52,388 bases of DNA from Pelagibacteraceae bacterium AG-390-C22 (GCA_003278125.1 QCGX01000008.1:1-52388), one strand, 5' to 3'. Numbered from the stretch's first letter, positions 1-8,774 are shown. Program-made: numbers and translations. Notes: generated by a model from the sequence alone, not told the origin.

Positions 1-603
1 AGGACTATTTTTTTTGTAAATTGATTTTAAAACTTTTTTGATGTGAGTAATTGTTTTAAATAAATCTTTTTGATTAGGTATTTTTCCTGTTCCAATTGAC
101 CAAATTGGCTCGTAAGCTACAATAATATTTTTTTTATTAAATTTCTTTTCTAAAACTTTTGTTAATTGTCCTCTTAATGTGCTGAATGTCTTATTATTTC
201 TTTTTTGAGATTTGTTTTCACCAATACAAAAAATAACTTTTAAATTATTTTTTAATGAAAACTTAACTTTTTCTTTTAGCATTAAATCTGTATCACCCTC
301 AGTTCTATTATCTGAATGTCCAACTAAAGTATATTTAGCACCTACACCTCTAATCATATATGGGCTTACTGCAGCTGTATTAGAAGAAAACTGATCTTTT
401 TGATAACAATTTTGTGATCCAATCATAATTTTTTTATTATTAAGTTGTTTTACAAACGACTGGATAAGTGTGTATGGAGGAGTAATAATTACTCTATATT
501 TATTTCTGTTCTTATCTCTTGAAATAAAAGAGTTGATCTTATTAAGTATGTTAATCGATCTAGGAACACCAAACATTTTCCAATTTCCAATAAAATACTT
601 CAT
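1..603 (-). CDS. tpiA: Triosephosphate isomerase, 3' end cut off by window edge
   Basis: Interconverts dihydroxyacetone phosphate and glyceraldehyde 3-phosphate in cytosolic glycolysis/gluconeogenesis. Reading leftward from the ATG at 603-601 gives 201 codons with no stop, so the C-terminus lies beyond position 1; the full family length is about 250 residues. The N-terminus reads MKYFIGNWKM, carrying the conserved Asn and Lys of the active-site signature. A later segment, AYEPIWSIGTG, contains the catalytic Glu and loop-6 region. The usual GHSERR box reads GHSDNR, so the conserved Glu and first Arg are replaced by Asp and Asn. The gene diverges from the ppiD-trp operon across a 66-base gap. 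Identity is secure from the two signatures; full activity is less certain given the altered box. Confidence 0.93.
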   Translation of the reverse strand, partial: MKYFIGNWKMFGVPRSINILNKINSFISRDKNRNKYRVIITPPYTLIQSFVKQLNNKKIMIGSQNCYQKDQFSSNTAAVSPYMIRGVGAKYTLVGHSDNRTEGDTDLMLKEKVKFSLKNNLKVIFCIGENKSQKRNNKTFSTLRGQLTKVLEKKFNKKNIIVAYEPIWSIGTGKIPNQKDLFKTITHIKKVLKSIYKKNSP

Positions 604-637
604 TATTTGCCTTAATTTAAAATTTGATTTATAGGTG

Positions 638-643
638 TATAAT
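638..643 (+). promoter_or_regulatory. Possible -10 box for the ppiD-trp operon
   Basis: A perfect TATAAT hexamer lies in the 66-base gap between divergent tpiA and ppiD, 26 bases before the ppiD ATG. No good -35 sits at standard spacing (only an A/T-rich TTTAAA 16 bases upstream). In DNA this AT-rich a TATAAT can arise by chance, so this is only a candidate. Confidence 0.3.
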
Positions 644-669
644 TTTAAAACACTTATTAAATTAATAAA

Positions 670-2124
670 ATGGCAACTTCAATAGGAAAATTATCAAAAT
701 CATTTTTTGTAAAACTACTCGTAGGTATTATTATATTACCTTTTGTGTTCTGGGGAATGGGAGATGTGTTTAGAGGTGGAAATCTAAATGTAATAGCTAC
801 GATTGACTCCAAGAAGGTAACTACTCAAGAATTTATAAGTTATTTCAAACAATTAAATTTAACTGAGGCTCAAATAAAAAATTTACCTAAAACTGATTTA
901 ATGGAAAAAGCTTTATCTGAATATATAGGGCGAAAAGTTATGGCTCTAGAAATAGAAAAATCTGGTATTACTATAAATGATAATTCTTTAAGGGATATAA
1001 TAAAAAGTGATAATTTATTTTTTAAAGATAATAAATTTTCAAGAACAGAATATGAAAAATTTCTTCTTAAAAGCAATCTTACTGCTCCTACATTTGAACA
1101 AAATATTGTTCAACAGGAATCTCGAAGACAGTTCTTGAGTTCTTTGGCTGGAGGAATAACAATTCCTGATGTGCTAGTAGAAAATGAATTTAAAAAAGAA
1201 AATCAAATAAAAACAATCCAATATATTGATTTAAATGAATACCACGCAAGTAAAAAACCAACTCAAGAAGAAATTAAAGAACTTTATGACAAGAATAAAA
1301 GTGCATTTGTTGATGAATTTAAATCTATTCAATTTGCAGAAATAACGCCTCAAATTATATCAGGTAACAATGAGTATGATAAAGCTTTCTTTAAACAACT
1401 AGATATCTTAGAAAATAAAGTTTTAGATGGACAATCTTTTGAGCAGAGTTCTAATGAAAATAATTTAAAGATAGTTTCTATCGAAAGTATTAATAAAGAA
1501 AAAAAAGACAAAAATGATAAGGAAATAAAAGATTTATCAGACAGTCTTTTCAAAAAAATTTATGAAATTGCGAATGAAAAATCACCTGAAATTTTAAAGG
1601 TAGATAGCAAATATTTTCTTGCTGAAATAAATTTTATTGAAAAAAAGAATAGGTCTTTAAATGATCCGGATGTTTTGAAATTAATCAATGCTCAACTAAA
1701 CTTTAAAAATAAAATAGAAAACAATAGTTCTATTATTAAGGATATAAGCATGGGTGGCTTTGATAAAACAAAAATAGAAAAGTTTGCTGCAAAAAATAAC
1801 TTAAAATTAAAAGAATATAAGATATCAAATTTAAAACAAAATGATATTTTTTCCGAAGGTATTATTAAAAGAATATTTTTAACTAAAGATGGTAAAGTAG
1901 ATCTTATTACAGATAGTACATTAACTAAAAACTTTTTAGTTTTAGCAGTAAAAACTCAATATAAAAAAATAAATAAAGATTCTAATGTATTTGAAAAATA
2001 TGAAGCTAAAGCAAGACTTAATTTAACCAACAAAATTTATCGAATTTTTGATGAAAACCTTAATCAAAAATATAAAGTCGAGTTAAACAAAAAAACAATT
2101 GATCGAGTAAAAAGTTCTTTTTAA
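670..2124 (+). CDS. ppiD: PpiD-like periplasmic peptidyl-prolyl isomerase/chaperone
   Basis: A 484-residue protein with the SurA/PpiD layout: a short cytoplasmic N-terminus, one membrane anchor at about residues 12-30 (ending FVFWGMGDVFRGG), a SurA_N-like helical chaperone region (about 35-190), and a middle segment where a parvulin rotamase domain would sit (about 200-320). PpiD proteins help newly secreted outer-membrane proteins fold at the inner-membrane periplasmic face. The parvulin region is divergent and lysine/asparagine rich, so I cannot confirm isomerase catalytic residues. The stop overlaps the trpE start (TAATG), so the two genes are translationally linked. A SurA/PpiD gene between tpiA and trpE fits alphaproteobacterial gene order as I know it. 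Confidence 0.85.
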   Translation: MATSIGKLSKSFFVKLLVGIIILPFVFWGMGDVFRGGNLNVIATIDSKKVTTQEFISYFKQLNLTEAQIKNLPKTDLMEKALSEYIGRKVMALEIEKSGITINDNSLRDIIKSDNLFFKDNKFSRTEYEKFLLKSNLTAPTFEQNIVQQESRRQFLSSLAGGITIPDVLVENEFKKENQIKTIQYIDLNEYHASKKPTQEEIKELYDKNKSAFVDEFKSIQFAEITPQIISGNNEYDKAFFKQLDILENKVLDGQSFEQSSNENNLKIVSIESINKEKKDKNDKEIKDLSDSLFKKIYEIANEKSPEILKVDSKYFLAEINFIEKKNRSLNDPDVLKLINAQLNFKNKIENNSSIIKDISMGGFDKTKIEKFAAKNNLKLKEYKISNLKQNDIFSEGIIKRIFLTKDGKVDLITDSTLTKNFLVLAVKTQYKKINKDSNVFEKYEAKARLNLTNKIYRIFDENLNQKYKVELNKKTIDRVKSSF

Positions 2125-3581
2125 TGAAAATTAATATCAGTTTTAACGAATTCAAAAAAAAACATTTGAGTAAAAAACATCAAGTTCTATTTAAATCAAG
2201 AATCTGTAGGGAATATTATAAGGTAGAAAATTTATTTAGATTTCTATTAGCTGAAAAAAATAGCTTTATTTTTGAGTCGGTAGAAAAAGGTAAAATAAAA
2301 GGTAGATATACTATAATTGGTTTAAATCCTGACAAAATATGGGATGTAAACAAGAATGTAATAACAATTAATAGTGTAGGAAAAAAAACTAAGATTAAGG
2401 CCAAACCTTTAATTTATATTAATAAATTAATTAAGAATTTTAAAATTAAAATTCCAAATCATTTACCTTCAATGTCTTCAATGCTGGTTGGTTATTTTTC
2501 TTATGATATCATTCGTTATATCGAAAAAATTCCTGATAGATGCAAGGATGATCTTAAAATTCCTGATGTAAGACTATCTAGACCAAAAAATCTTATTATT
2601 TATGATAATCTAAAGAAGAAAATTCACTATATAGAAAATGTATATTCGGATACAAAAATTAAAGATTATAGAGAATTCTATAAATCAATAATTGATAGAT
2701 TCGCTTTATTTGAAAATTATGAAAATATTAAATTACCAGAAAAATTTACTTATAAAAAAAATAAAAATTTAATTAAATCAAATACATCAAAAGAAAAATT
2801 TAAGTCACTAATCAGCAAAGCAAAAAAATATATTGAAAAAGGAGATATTTTTCAGGTGGTTTTAAGTCAACGGTTTGAGAGAAAAATCGTAAAAAAACCG
2901 ATTGAAATTTATAACTATTTAAGAAAATCAAACCCTTCTCCTTTCATGTTTTATTTTAATTATGAGGACTTTAATGTTTTGGGAAGTAGCCCTGAAATCT
3001 TAGTCAGATTAAGAAAAGGTGTGATAACCATTCGACCGATTGCAGGCACTAGACCTAGAGGAAAAAATAGTAAGGAAGACAAAAAATACGAATTAGATTT
3101 ACTTAAAGACAAAAAAGAATTAGCTGAACACCTTATGCTTTTAGATCTTGGAAGAAACGATGTAGGTAAAGTAGTTAAAATTAACTCTGTAAAAGTAACC
3201 GAAAAATTTAAAGTAGAGAGGTATTCACACGTTATGCATATTGTCTCTAACGTTATAGGTAAATTTAATAATAAATTTTCACTTTTTGAGGCATTATTGT
3301 CAGGTTTCCCCGCAGGAACTGTAAGTGGGGCTCCTAAAATTAGAGCTATGGAAATTATTGACCAGCTCGAAAAAAATAAAAGAAAACTTTATGCAGGAGG
3401 GATTGGATATTTTACACCTAATAATGAATTTGATACATGTATTGCTTTAAGAACAGCTCTTATTAAAGATAAAAAATTTTATGTTCAAGCTGGTGCTGGC
3501 GTAGTCGCTGATAGTAAGCCCGAAAAAGAATACGTCGAAACTGTAAATAAAGCTAAAGCATTAATGAAAGCAATAGATTAA
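2124..3581 (+). CDS. trpE: Anthranilate synthase component I
   Basis: Catalyses chorismate to anthranilate, the first committed step of tryptophan synthesis, using ammonia delivered by TrpG. Its 485 residues match stand-alone TrpE. The N-terminal regulatory region has FESVEKGKIKGRYTIIG, the counterpart of the LLES feedback-binding motif. The C-terminal chorismate-binding domain shows GDIFQVVLSQRF, PSPFMFYF, GSSPEILVRL, IRPIAGTRPRG, DLGRNDVGKV, SGAPKIRAMEIID and YAGGIGYF in the expected order. It starts inside the ppiD stop codon and is followed immediately by trpG. No leader peptide or attenuator is visible before it because there is no intergenic space, so regulation is probably by feedback inhibition or from the upstream promoter. 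Confidence 0.97.
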   Translation: MKINISFNEFKKKHLSKKHQVLFKSRICREYYKVENLFRFLLAEKNSFIFESVEKGKIKGRYTIIGLNPDKIWDVNKNVITINSVGKKTKIKAKPLIYINKLIKNFKIKIPNHLPSMSSMLVGYFSYDIIRYIEKIPDRCKDDLKIPDVRLSRPKNLIIYDNLKKKIHYIENVYSDTKIKDYREFYKSIIDRFALFENYENIKLPEKFTYKKNKNLIKSNTSKEKFKSLISKAKKYIEKGDIFQVVLSQRFERKIVKKPIEIYNYLRKSNPSPFMFYFNYEDFNVLGSSPEILVRLRKGVITIRPIAGTRPRGKNSKEDKKYELDLLKDKKELAEHLMLLDLGRNDVGKVVKINSVKVTEKFKVERYSHVMHIVSNVIGKFNNKFSLFEALLSGFPAGTVSGAPKIRAMEIIDQLEKNKRKLYAGGIGYFTPNNEFDTCIALRTALIKDKKFYVQAGAGVVADSKPEKEYVETVNKAKALMKAID

Positions 3582-4148
3582 ATGAAAATTTTACTTATAG
3601 ATAACTACGACAGTTTTACTTACAACTTATATCACTACATCGCAAAATTTAAAAAAAATGTTGATGTTTTTAGAAATGATAAAATAGATAGTAAAAATAT
3701 TTTGAAAAAAAGATATGATAAAATTGTTATCTCACCTGGACCGGGTAATCCTAATCAAGCTGGTAATTGCTTGAAAATAGTAAAAGATATCCATAAAAAA
3801 ATACCTATTTTAGGAGTATGTCTAGGGCACCAGATTATTGGTCAAGTTTTTGGAGGAAAAATTATTGGAGCTAAAAATTTAATGCACGGAAAAACAAGTA
3901 AGATCAAACACAATAAAAAAGGTTTATTTAAAAATATTCAAAATAATTTTGATGCTACCAGATATCATAGCTTGATTGTGGATAGAAAAAAATTTCCAAA
4001 AGACCTTATTATTACAGCTGAAACGAAAAATAACGTCATCATGGGTTTAATGCATAAAACCTATAATATTCATGGGTTTCAGTTCCATCCGGAAAGCATT
4101 AATACTAAAATGGGTATGAAATTAATAAAAAATTTTTTAGCTAGTTAA
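3582..4148 (+). CDS. trpG: Anthranilate synthase component II (glutamine amidotransferase)
   Basis: A class I glutamine amidotransferase of 188 residues that frees ammonia from glutamine for TrpE. It shows DNYDSFTYNL at the N-terminus, the oxyanion loop SPGPGNPNQAG (51-61), the nucleophile elbow GVCLGHQ with Cys80, and the catalytic pair His169/Glu171 in FQFHPES. It begins directly after the trpE stop with no gap and is followed one base later by trpD, consistent with one transcript. PabA (folate pathway) is very similar and some bacteria share one subunit between both pathways; position between trpE and trpD makes TrpG the primary role. Confidence 0.97.
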   Translation: MKILLIDNYDSFTYNLYHYIAKFKKNVDVFRNDKIDSKNILKKRYDKIVISPGPGNPNQAGNCLKIVKDIHKKIPILGVCLGHQIIGQVFGGKIIGAKNLMHGKTSKIKHNKKGLFKNIQNNFDATRYHSLIVDRKKFPKDLIITAETKNNVIMGLMHKTYNIHGFQFHPESINTKMGMKLIKNFLAS

Positions 4149-4149
4149 T

Positions 4150-5145
4150 ATGACCGATATAGTAGAAAAATTAAAAAAAGGTGAAAATTTATCTTTTGAA
4201 GAAAGCAAAAGTCTTTTTACAGAACTAATGGAAGGCAAACATCACGAAAACTCAATTATTGAAATACTAGAGTCATTCACTAAAAAAGGGGAAACAAAAG
4301 ATGAGCTAGCAGGAGGTATTTTTGTATTAAGAGATAAAGCTAACAAAGTTAAAGCTGACCCTAATACAATTGATACATGTGGAACTGGTGGAGATGGGCA
4401 AAATTCTCTGAATATATCTACAGCTGCAGCTATTACACTTGCTAGTATGGATATAAAAGTTGCTAAACATGGTAACAAAGCTGTCTCGTCTAATTGTGGA
4501 TCCGCTGATGTGCTTGAAGCGTTAAAAATAAATATTAATTTAAAACCGAATGAAGTAGAGAATTCTATTGATAAAACAAATTTTGCTTTTATGTTCGCTC
4601 CTAATTACCACTCTGCAATGAAGCATGTAGGGCCTGCTAGAAAAAAAATGGGAAAAAAAACTATATTCAATCTCATTGGTCCTTTGAGTAGTCCAGCCCA
4701 AGTAAAGAGACAAGTTGTTGGCGTTTTTGATAAAAAATGGATGAAACCTTTTGCTGAAGCTTTAAGAGAAAACAATGTTGTTCATGCTTATATTGTTCAT
4801 AGTGAAGATGGAATGGACGAAATTTCTCCCTTCGCAAAAACAAATATAGTTGAATTAAAGGATGCTAATATTAGTGAATTTACAATCGATCCAAAAAAGC
4901 TTGGGATTAATGCTAACAATAGAAATAATTTAAAAGGTAAAAATGCAGCTTACAACTCTTTAAAAATAATTGAAATATTTAAAGGAATATCTAATGAATT
5001 TTCACAAGCTGTAGCTTTAAATGTAGCTGCAGGTTTAATTGTATCAGGTAAAGAAAATGATTTTGAAGATTCATTTAAAAAAGCTTCTATACATTTGAAA
5101 TCAGGAAGTGTTTTTCAACATTTGTCTAAAATGAGATCCATCTAA
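4150..5145 (+). CDS. trpD: Anthranilate phosphoribosyltransferase
   Basis: Transfers the phosphoribosyl group of PRPP to anthranilate. The 331 residues are normal for the family. The PRPP-binding glycine-rich motif DTCGTGGDGQNSLNIST follows the N-terminal helical domain, then KHGNKAVSSNCGSADVLEAL and the anthranilate-site segment RKKMGKKTIFNLIGPLSSPA. It sits one base after trpG and shares a TAATG with trpC. Nothing is truncated or unusual. Confidence 0.97.
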   Translation: MTDIVEKLKKGENLSFEESKSLFTELMEGKHHENSIIEILESFTKKGETKDELAGGIFVLRDKANKVKADPNTIDTCGTGGDGQNSLNISTAAAITLASMDIKVAKHGNKAVSSNCGSADVLEALKININLKPNEVENSIDKTNFAFMFAPNYHSAMKHVGPARKKMGKKTIFNLIGPLSSPAQVKRQVVGVFDKKWMKPFAEALRENNVVHAYIVHSEDGMDEISPFAKTNIVELKDANISEFTIDPKKLGINANNRNNLKGKNAAYNSLKIIEIFKGISNEFSQAVALNVAAGLIVSGKENDFEDSFKKASIHLKSGSVFQHLSKMRSI

Positions 5146-5939
5146 TGACTAACACATTAAAAAGAATAATAGAGGATAAAAAAGGAACTTTAAGCTTAAT
5201 AAAAAAAGATAATTCTTTAGATTATTTAGAAAAAAAAATTAAAAATTTAAATTTTTTTATTGATTTTAAAAAAGCTATTCAAAATAATAAAGGAATTTCT
5301 CTGATTGCAGAAATTAAAAAAGCCAGTCCTTCAGCAGGTATTTTAGTTAAAGATTTTGATCATTTAAATATAGCAAAAACATATATTGAAAATGGATCAA
5401 CCTGCCTTTCTGTTCTAACAGAGGAAAAACATTTTTTAGGAAAGTTAGAATATATTACTGACATTAAAACTAAATTTAAAATACCAGTATTAGCTAAAGA
5501 TTTTTTCATTGACCCTTACCAAATTGCATTATCTAAAAGTTATGGCTGTGATTGTATACTTTTAATTATTTCTGCACTTAATGGTAGTCAAATAGATGAA
5601 ATTTATGATGAAGCCATTAAAAAGAATTTAAGTGTAATTATTGAAGTTCATGATCAAAAAGAAGCTGAAAAAGCTTTAAAATATAAAGATGCCTTAATTG
5701 GAATTAATAATAGAAACTTAAAAACCTTGGAAATCTCAATTAATAATACTATTTCAATTTTTGAAACTGTTAAAAGTCATAAAGGACCGATCATATCTGA
5801 AAGTGGAATTAAAAATGAAAATGATGTGAAATATATTTACGATAAAACTGGTATTAAAAACTTTCTTATTGGTGAATCACTTTTAAATTCGAGCAATCCA
5901 GCGGCATTAATCAAAAAGATCATTCAAATTAATCAATAA
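5145..5939 (+). CDS. trpC: Indole-3-glycerol-phosphate synthase
   Basis: Converts carboxyphenylaminodeoxyribulose phosphate to indole-3-glycerol phosphate. The 264-residue TIM barrel shows LIAEIKKASPSAG with the catalytic Glu/Lys strand, VLTEEKHFLG, LAKDFFIDPYQI with the catalytic Lys, IGINNRNLKT and the phosphate-binding ISESGIKN. It is monofunctional, with no TrpF domain, and trpF, trpB and trpA are not in this window. It overlaps trpD (TAATG) and ends the trpEGDC run. The moaC/moeA genes that often follow trpC in alphaproteobacteria are absent; lexA comes next. Confidence 0.97.
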   Translation: MTNTLKRIIEDKKGTLSLIKKDNSLDYLEKKIKNLNFFIDFKKAIQNNKGISLIAEIKKASPSAGILVKDFDHLNIAKTYIENGSTCLSVLTEEKHFLGKLEYITDIKTKFKIPVLAKDFFIDPYQIALSKSYGCDCILLIISALNGSQIDEIYDEAIKKNLSVIIEVHDQKEAEKALKYKDALIGINNRNLKTLEISINNTISIFETVKSHKGPIISESGIKNENDVKYIYDKTGIKNFLIGESLLNSSNPAALIKKIIQINQ

Positions 5940-5958
5940 AATAGGCGTTTATTTAAAG

Positions 5959-5985
5959 TTGTAATTTAAGTAGAACTTTTATAGA
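5959..5985 (+). promoter_or_regulatory. Candidate lexA promoter
   Basis: TTGTAA (5959-5964) and TATAGA (5980-5985) are spaced by 15 bases in the 70-base gap between trpC and lexA. The -10 hexamer overlaps the LexA operator, which is what an autorepressed promoter would look like. The spacing is slightly short, so the exact hexamers are tentative. Confidence 0.4.
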
Positions 5986-5987
5986 AC
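5973..5987 (+). promoter_or_regulatory. LexA operator (alphaproteobacterial SOS box, GAAC-N7-GAAC)
   Basis: GAAC at 5973-5976 and GAAC at 5984-5987 are separated by exactly seven bases. This is the direct-repeat SOS box (GTTC-N7-GTTC on the other strand) known for alphaproteobacterial LexA. It lies 22 bases before the lexA ATG at 6010, overlapping the candidate -10 box, as expected for autoregulation. Confidence 0.85.
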
Positions 5988-6009
5988 ATAGATGTACGAG
6001 GTTTGTTCT

Positions 6010-6684
6010 ATGCTTACAAAAAAACAAAAAAACTTATTAATTTTTATTAATAAAAAAATTAGATCTTCTGGAATATCTCCATCTTATGAAGAGATGAAGA
6101 ATTCGCTCAACCTTAAGTCGAAATCTGGAATACATAGATTAATTTCAGCTTTAGAAGAAAGAGGATTTGTTAAACGTTTGGCTCATAAAGCAAGAGCTTT
6201 AGAGGTAATAAAATTACCTGAAAATGCAAGCGCAAATGATATTTTTAATACCTTCACTCCAAGTGTAATTAAGGGTGGTTTAGATAAAAATAATAATAAA
6301 TCAACTGATGTTTCTGTTTTGGGAAGTATTGCAGCTGGAACACCAATTGAGGCAATTCAACAAGAAGTTGATAGAGTTGCTTTACCTGAAGATTTACAGA
6401 ATAATGGTGAACACTACGGCTTAAAAGTTAAAGGTGATTCTATGATTGAAGCTGGGATCAATGATGGTGATACTGTGATCGTGAAGAAAACTGCAAACGT
6501 AGATAGTGGTCAGATTGCAGTTGTTTTAATTGATGATCAAGAAGCAACTTTAAAAAGAGTTAGAAAAAAAGGAAACACAATAGCTCTAGAAGCTGCTAAT
6601 AGAAACTACGGTACAAAAATTTACGCTGCTAATAGAATAAAAATTCAAGGTAAACTTGTTTCTTTATATAGAAACTTTCACTAA
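6010..6684 (+). CDS. lexA: SOS repressor LexA
   Basis: Represses DNA-damage genes and self-cleaves when RecA is activated. I start it at 6010 (MLTKKQKNLL), not at the in-frame ATG at 5992, because the family begins this way, a GAGG ribosome-binding site (5998-6001) lies 8 bases upstream, and the upstream ATG is only four bases past the operator. From this start it has 224 residues: a winged helix-turn-helix (about 1-65), a linker, the Ala109-Gly110 cleavage site in GSIAAGTP, and a peptidase S24 domain with catalytic Ser144 (GDSMIEAG) and Lys182 (EATLKRV). All residues needed for autocleavage are present. Confidence 0.95.
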   Translation: MLTKKQKNLLIFINKKIRSSGISPSYEEMKNSLNLKSKSGIHRLISALEERGFVKRLAHKARALEVIKLPENASANDIFNTFTPSVIKGGLDKNNNKSTDVSVLGSIAAGTPIEAIQQEVDRVALPEDLQNNGEHYGLKVKGDSMIEAGINDGDTVIVKKTANVDSGQIAVVLIDDQEATLKRVRKKGNTIALEAANRNYGTKIYAANRIKIQGKLVSLYRNFH

Positions 6685-6703
6685 AATAGTCTAATTAATA
6701 GAA

Positions 6704-8092
6704 ATGTCTTTTAATTGTAGGTTTGCGCCCTCTCCTACTGGGCCTCTTCATATAGGCGGTGTTAGAACTGCCTTGTTTAATTGGCTGCTTGCTAAAAAAA
6801 ATAAAGGCAAATATTTTTTAAGAATAGAAGATACAGATAAAGAAAGATCTAAAGAAGAATTTAAAAAACAAATTATTTCTTCATTAGCATGGCTCGGAAT
6901 TGAGCATGATGGAGAAGAATATGTTCAATCTAAAAATATTTCAAAACACATTAATGTTGCGGAAGAACTTCTTAAAAAAGGATTTGCATATAAATGTTAT
7001 TGCTCTGAAAAAGAAATTAACGAACAAAAAGAAAAATGTAAAAAACAAGGTATCCCATATGTTTATAATAGAAAATGGAGAGATGCTAAAGATCTTCAAG
7101 TTCCAAAAGATGTAAAACCAGTTATAAGGTTTAAAAGTAAAATTTCCGGCAATACGGTAATTAAAGATTTAGTCCAAGGAGAAAGAAACATTTCTAATTC
7201 TACAATAGAAGATTTTGTTATTTTAAGAAAAGATAAGTCTCCAACCTATCAATTGTCAGCTACTGTTGATGATCACGAAATGAAAATTACTCATGTTATA
7301 AGAGGTGATGACCACATGATTAATTCATTTAAACAAAAACAAATTTATGATGCTATGGGATGGGAAGTGCCCTTCTTTGCTCACATACCTTTAATTCATA
7401 GTGATAAAGGCAAAAAACTATCAAAAAGAGATAATGCTTCTACATTAGAAGATTATATAAAAATTGGAATAATCGCTGATGCTTTAAGAAATTATCTTTT
7501 AAGACTAGGTTGGTCTTATAAAGATAAAGAGATATTTACTAAGCAAGAAAGCATTGATCTTTTTGATTTAAATGGTGTTGGAAAATCTCCCTCAAAACTA
7601 GATATGTCAAGAATACACTCGATTAACGAAACATATATAAAGACTATTGATGAAAAAGATTTATTCAATTTTTTAAAAGAATATGTTTCAAAATACAAAG
7701 AACCTATTAATCAATCAAAAGAACCTATACTTATTAAATCAATGAGTTTTTTAAAGAATAAAGCTAAAACTTTAGAGGATATCTGGAATAATGCTCAATA
7801 TATCATCAAAGATAAAATTGAAATTGGATCGGAAGATAAAAAACTAATTGATGATTTATCTAGAACTATAATCAAAGAATTTATAGCTGAATATGAAAAA
7901 TTAAGCTCTTTATCAAAAGAAACGTTAGAACCAGTGATAAAATCTTTAATTGATAAGCATAAAACAAATTTTAAAGGTGTGGGTCAGCCATTAAGAATAG
8001 CTTTAGTAGGGTCTAGATTTGGGCCAGGTTTGTATGATGTAATTTTATCTTTAGATAAATCTAAGATAATTAGTAGATTAAAAACAATTTAA
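6704..8092 (+). CDS. gltX: Glutamyl-tRNA synthetase
   Basis: Charges tRNA(Glu) with glutamate; in organisms using GatCAB it may also mischarge tRNA(Gln). The 462-residue class I synthetase has the HIGH-type motif PTGPLHIGG (11-19), the segment CYCSEKEIN (98-106), the conserved VIRGDDHMINSFKQ loop, and the KMSKS-type motif KKLSKRDN (237-244), followed by the helical anticodon-binding domain. It follows lexA by 19 bases. Its stop overlaps by four bases the stop of the convergent secreted-protein gene. In many alphaproteobacteria gltA follows gltX, but not here. Confidence 0.97.
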   Translation: MSFNCRFAPSPTGPLHIGGVRTALFNWLLAKKNKGKYFLRIEDTDKERSKEEFKKQIISSLAWLGIEHDGEEYVQSKNISKHINVAEELLKKGFAYKCYCSEKEINEQKEKCKKQGIPYVYNRKWRDAKDLQVPKDVKPVIRFKSKISGNTVIKDLVQGERNISNSTIEDFVILRKDKSPTYQLSATVDDHEMKITHVIRGDDHMINSFKQKQIYDAMGWEVPFFAHIPLIHSDKGKKLSKRDNASTLEDYIKIGIIADALRNYLLRLGWSYKDKEIFTKQESIDLFDLNGVGKSPSKLDMSRIHSINETYIKTIDEKDLFNFLKEYVSKYKEPINQSKEPILIKSMSFLKNKAKTLEDIWNNAQYIIKDKIEIGSEDKKLIDDLSRTIIKEFIAEYEKLSSLSKETLEPVIKSLIDKHKTNFKGVGQPLRIALVGSRFGPGLYDVILSLDKSKIISRLKTI

Positions 8093-8691
8093 CCTAAGGC
8101 TTTATTGTGCCCAGGTTCAAAATTAACTTGGATAGGACCGTTCTCTTTATCACCATCACATATTCTTAGAAAATGATACATGGATACATCTTTCATATCT
8201 TGTGGAATAGTTATTTCGGAAGTGAAATTCTTATCAATATTGATAGCTATTCTTTTGAATGAGCTACTTTCAAGTTTCCCATCTTTAAAAGTTTGATAAG
8301 GAAGATAAAATACTTTCAAATTTTTTATATCGAAAGAATCATCAAGTTCTTGGGCAATTTTTTCAAATTTTAACACTTCTTTAAGATCAACTAGATTTTC
8401 AATATTTGATAAAGATTCAAAATCTCTGGTAGGGTTATTTTTGTAAAAGAATCCCTCTTCTTCGCTAATTAAAAATTGAGAGGTAGGAACGACTGATAAA
8501 AGGGGTGCTTCTTCATCCATAGTATCTAATGTTTCGCTATATATTTGGCCAGATTCCATCAAAACAGCGGCTGCAACGGGTTTACATGTATAAATTTTAT
8601 CTTTTGCAAAGGCAGAGTTAAAAATTAAAAATATTGTTATAGTAAGAGGAAACAAAAAAATTAATAGGAAACGCATTCCCCTTTTGAACAT
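8089..8691 (-). CDS. Secreted protein of unknown function
   Basis: A 200-residue protein I do not recognise. It has a basic start (MFKRGMR), a hydrophobic stretch of about 20 residues and an AFA-K junction near residue 29, a good signal-peptidase I site, so the mature protein is probably periplasmic. An internal ATG at 8676 (MRFLLIF) is an equally plausible start. The mature part has two cysteines (in YTCKP and RICDG) that could form a disulfide, and no membrane segment. It is convergent with gltX (four-base overlap) and divergent from the methyltransferase gene, so it probably has its own promoter in the 83-base gap. No partner gene hints at a role. Confidence 0.75.
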   Translation of the reverse strand: MFKRGMRFLLIFLFPLTITIFLIFNSAFAKDKIYTCKPVAAAVLMESGQIYSETLDTMDEEAPLLSVVPTSQFLISEEEGFFYKNNPTRDFESLSNIENLVDLKEVLKFEKIAQELDDSFDIKNLKVFYLPYQTFKDGKLESSSFKRIAINIDKNFTSEITIPQDMKDVSMYHFLRICDGDKENGPIQVNFEPGHNKALG

Positions 8692-8751
8692 AAACAGATG
8701 TTTTTATTAGGTTTAAATCTTGTTAAGAAAATGATTTTTTTACTTTTTTAA

Positions 8752-8757
8752 TATAAT
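8752..8757 (+). promoter_or_regulatory. Possible -10 box for the cytosine methyltransferase
   Basis: A TATAAT lies 17 bases before the methyltransferase ATG at 8775. Transcription would then begin about ten bases before the start codon, leaving no room for a Shine-Dalgarno site, and none is visible. No convincing -35 is seen at normal spacing. This is tentative. Confidence 0.3.
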
Positions 8758-8774
8758 ATGGATTTGATTCATTT

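Noticed and set aside
6005-6008. GTTC as a second half of a palindromic SOS box with 5984-5987
   Set aside because: Spacing and orientation do not match the alphaproteobacterial direct repeat; the GAAC-N7-GAAC pair explains the site.
5992-6009. Upstream ATG extending LexA by six residues
   Set aside because: It lies four bases past the operator, has no ribosome-binding site, and the family begins at the ATG at 6010.
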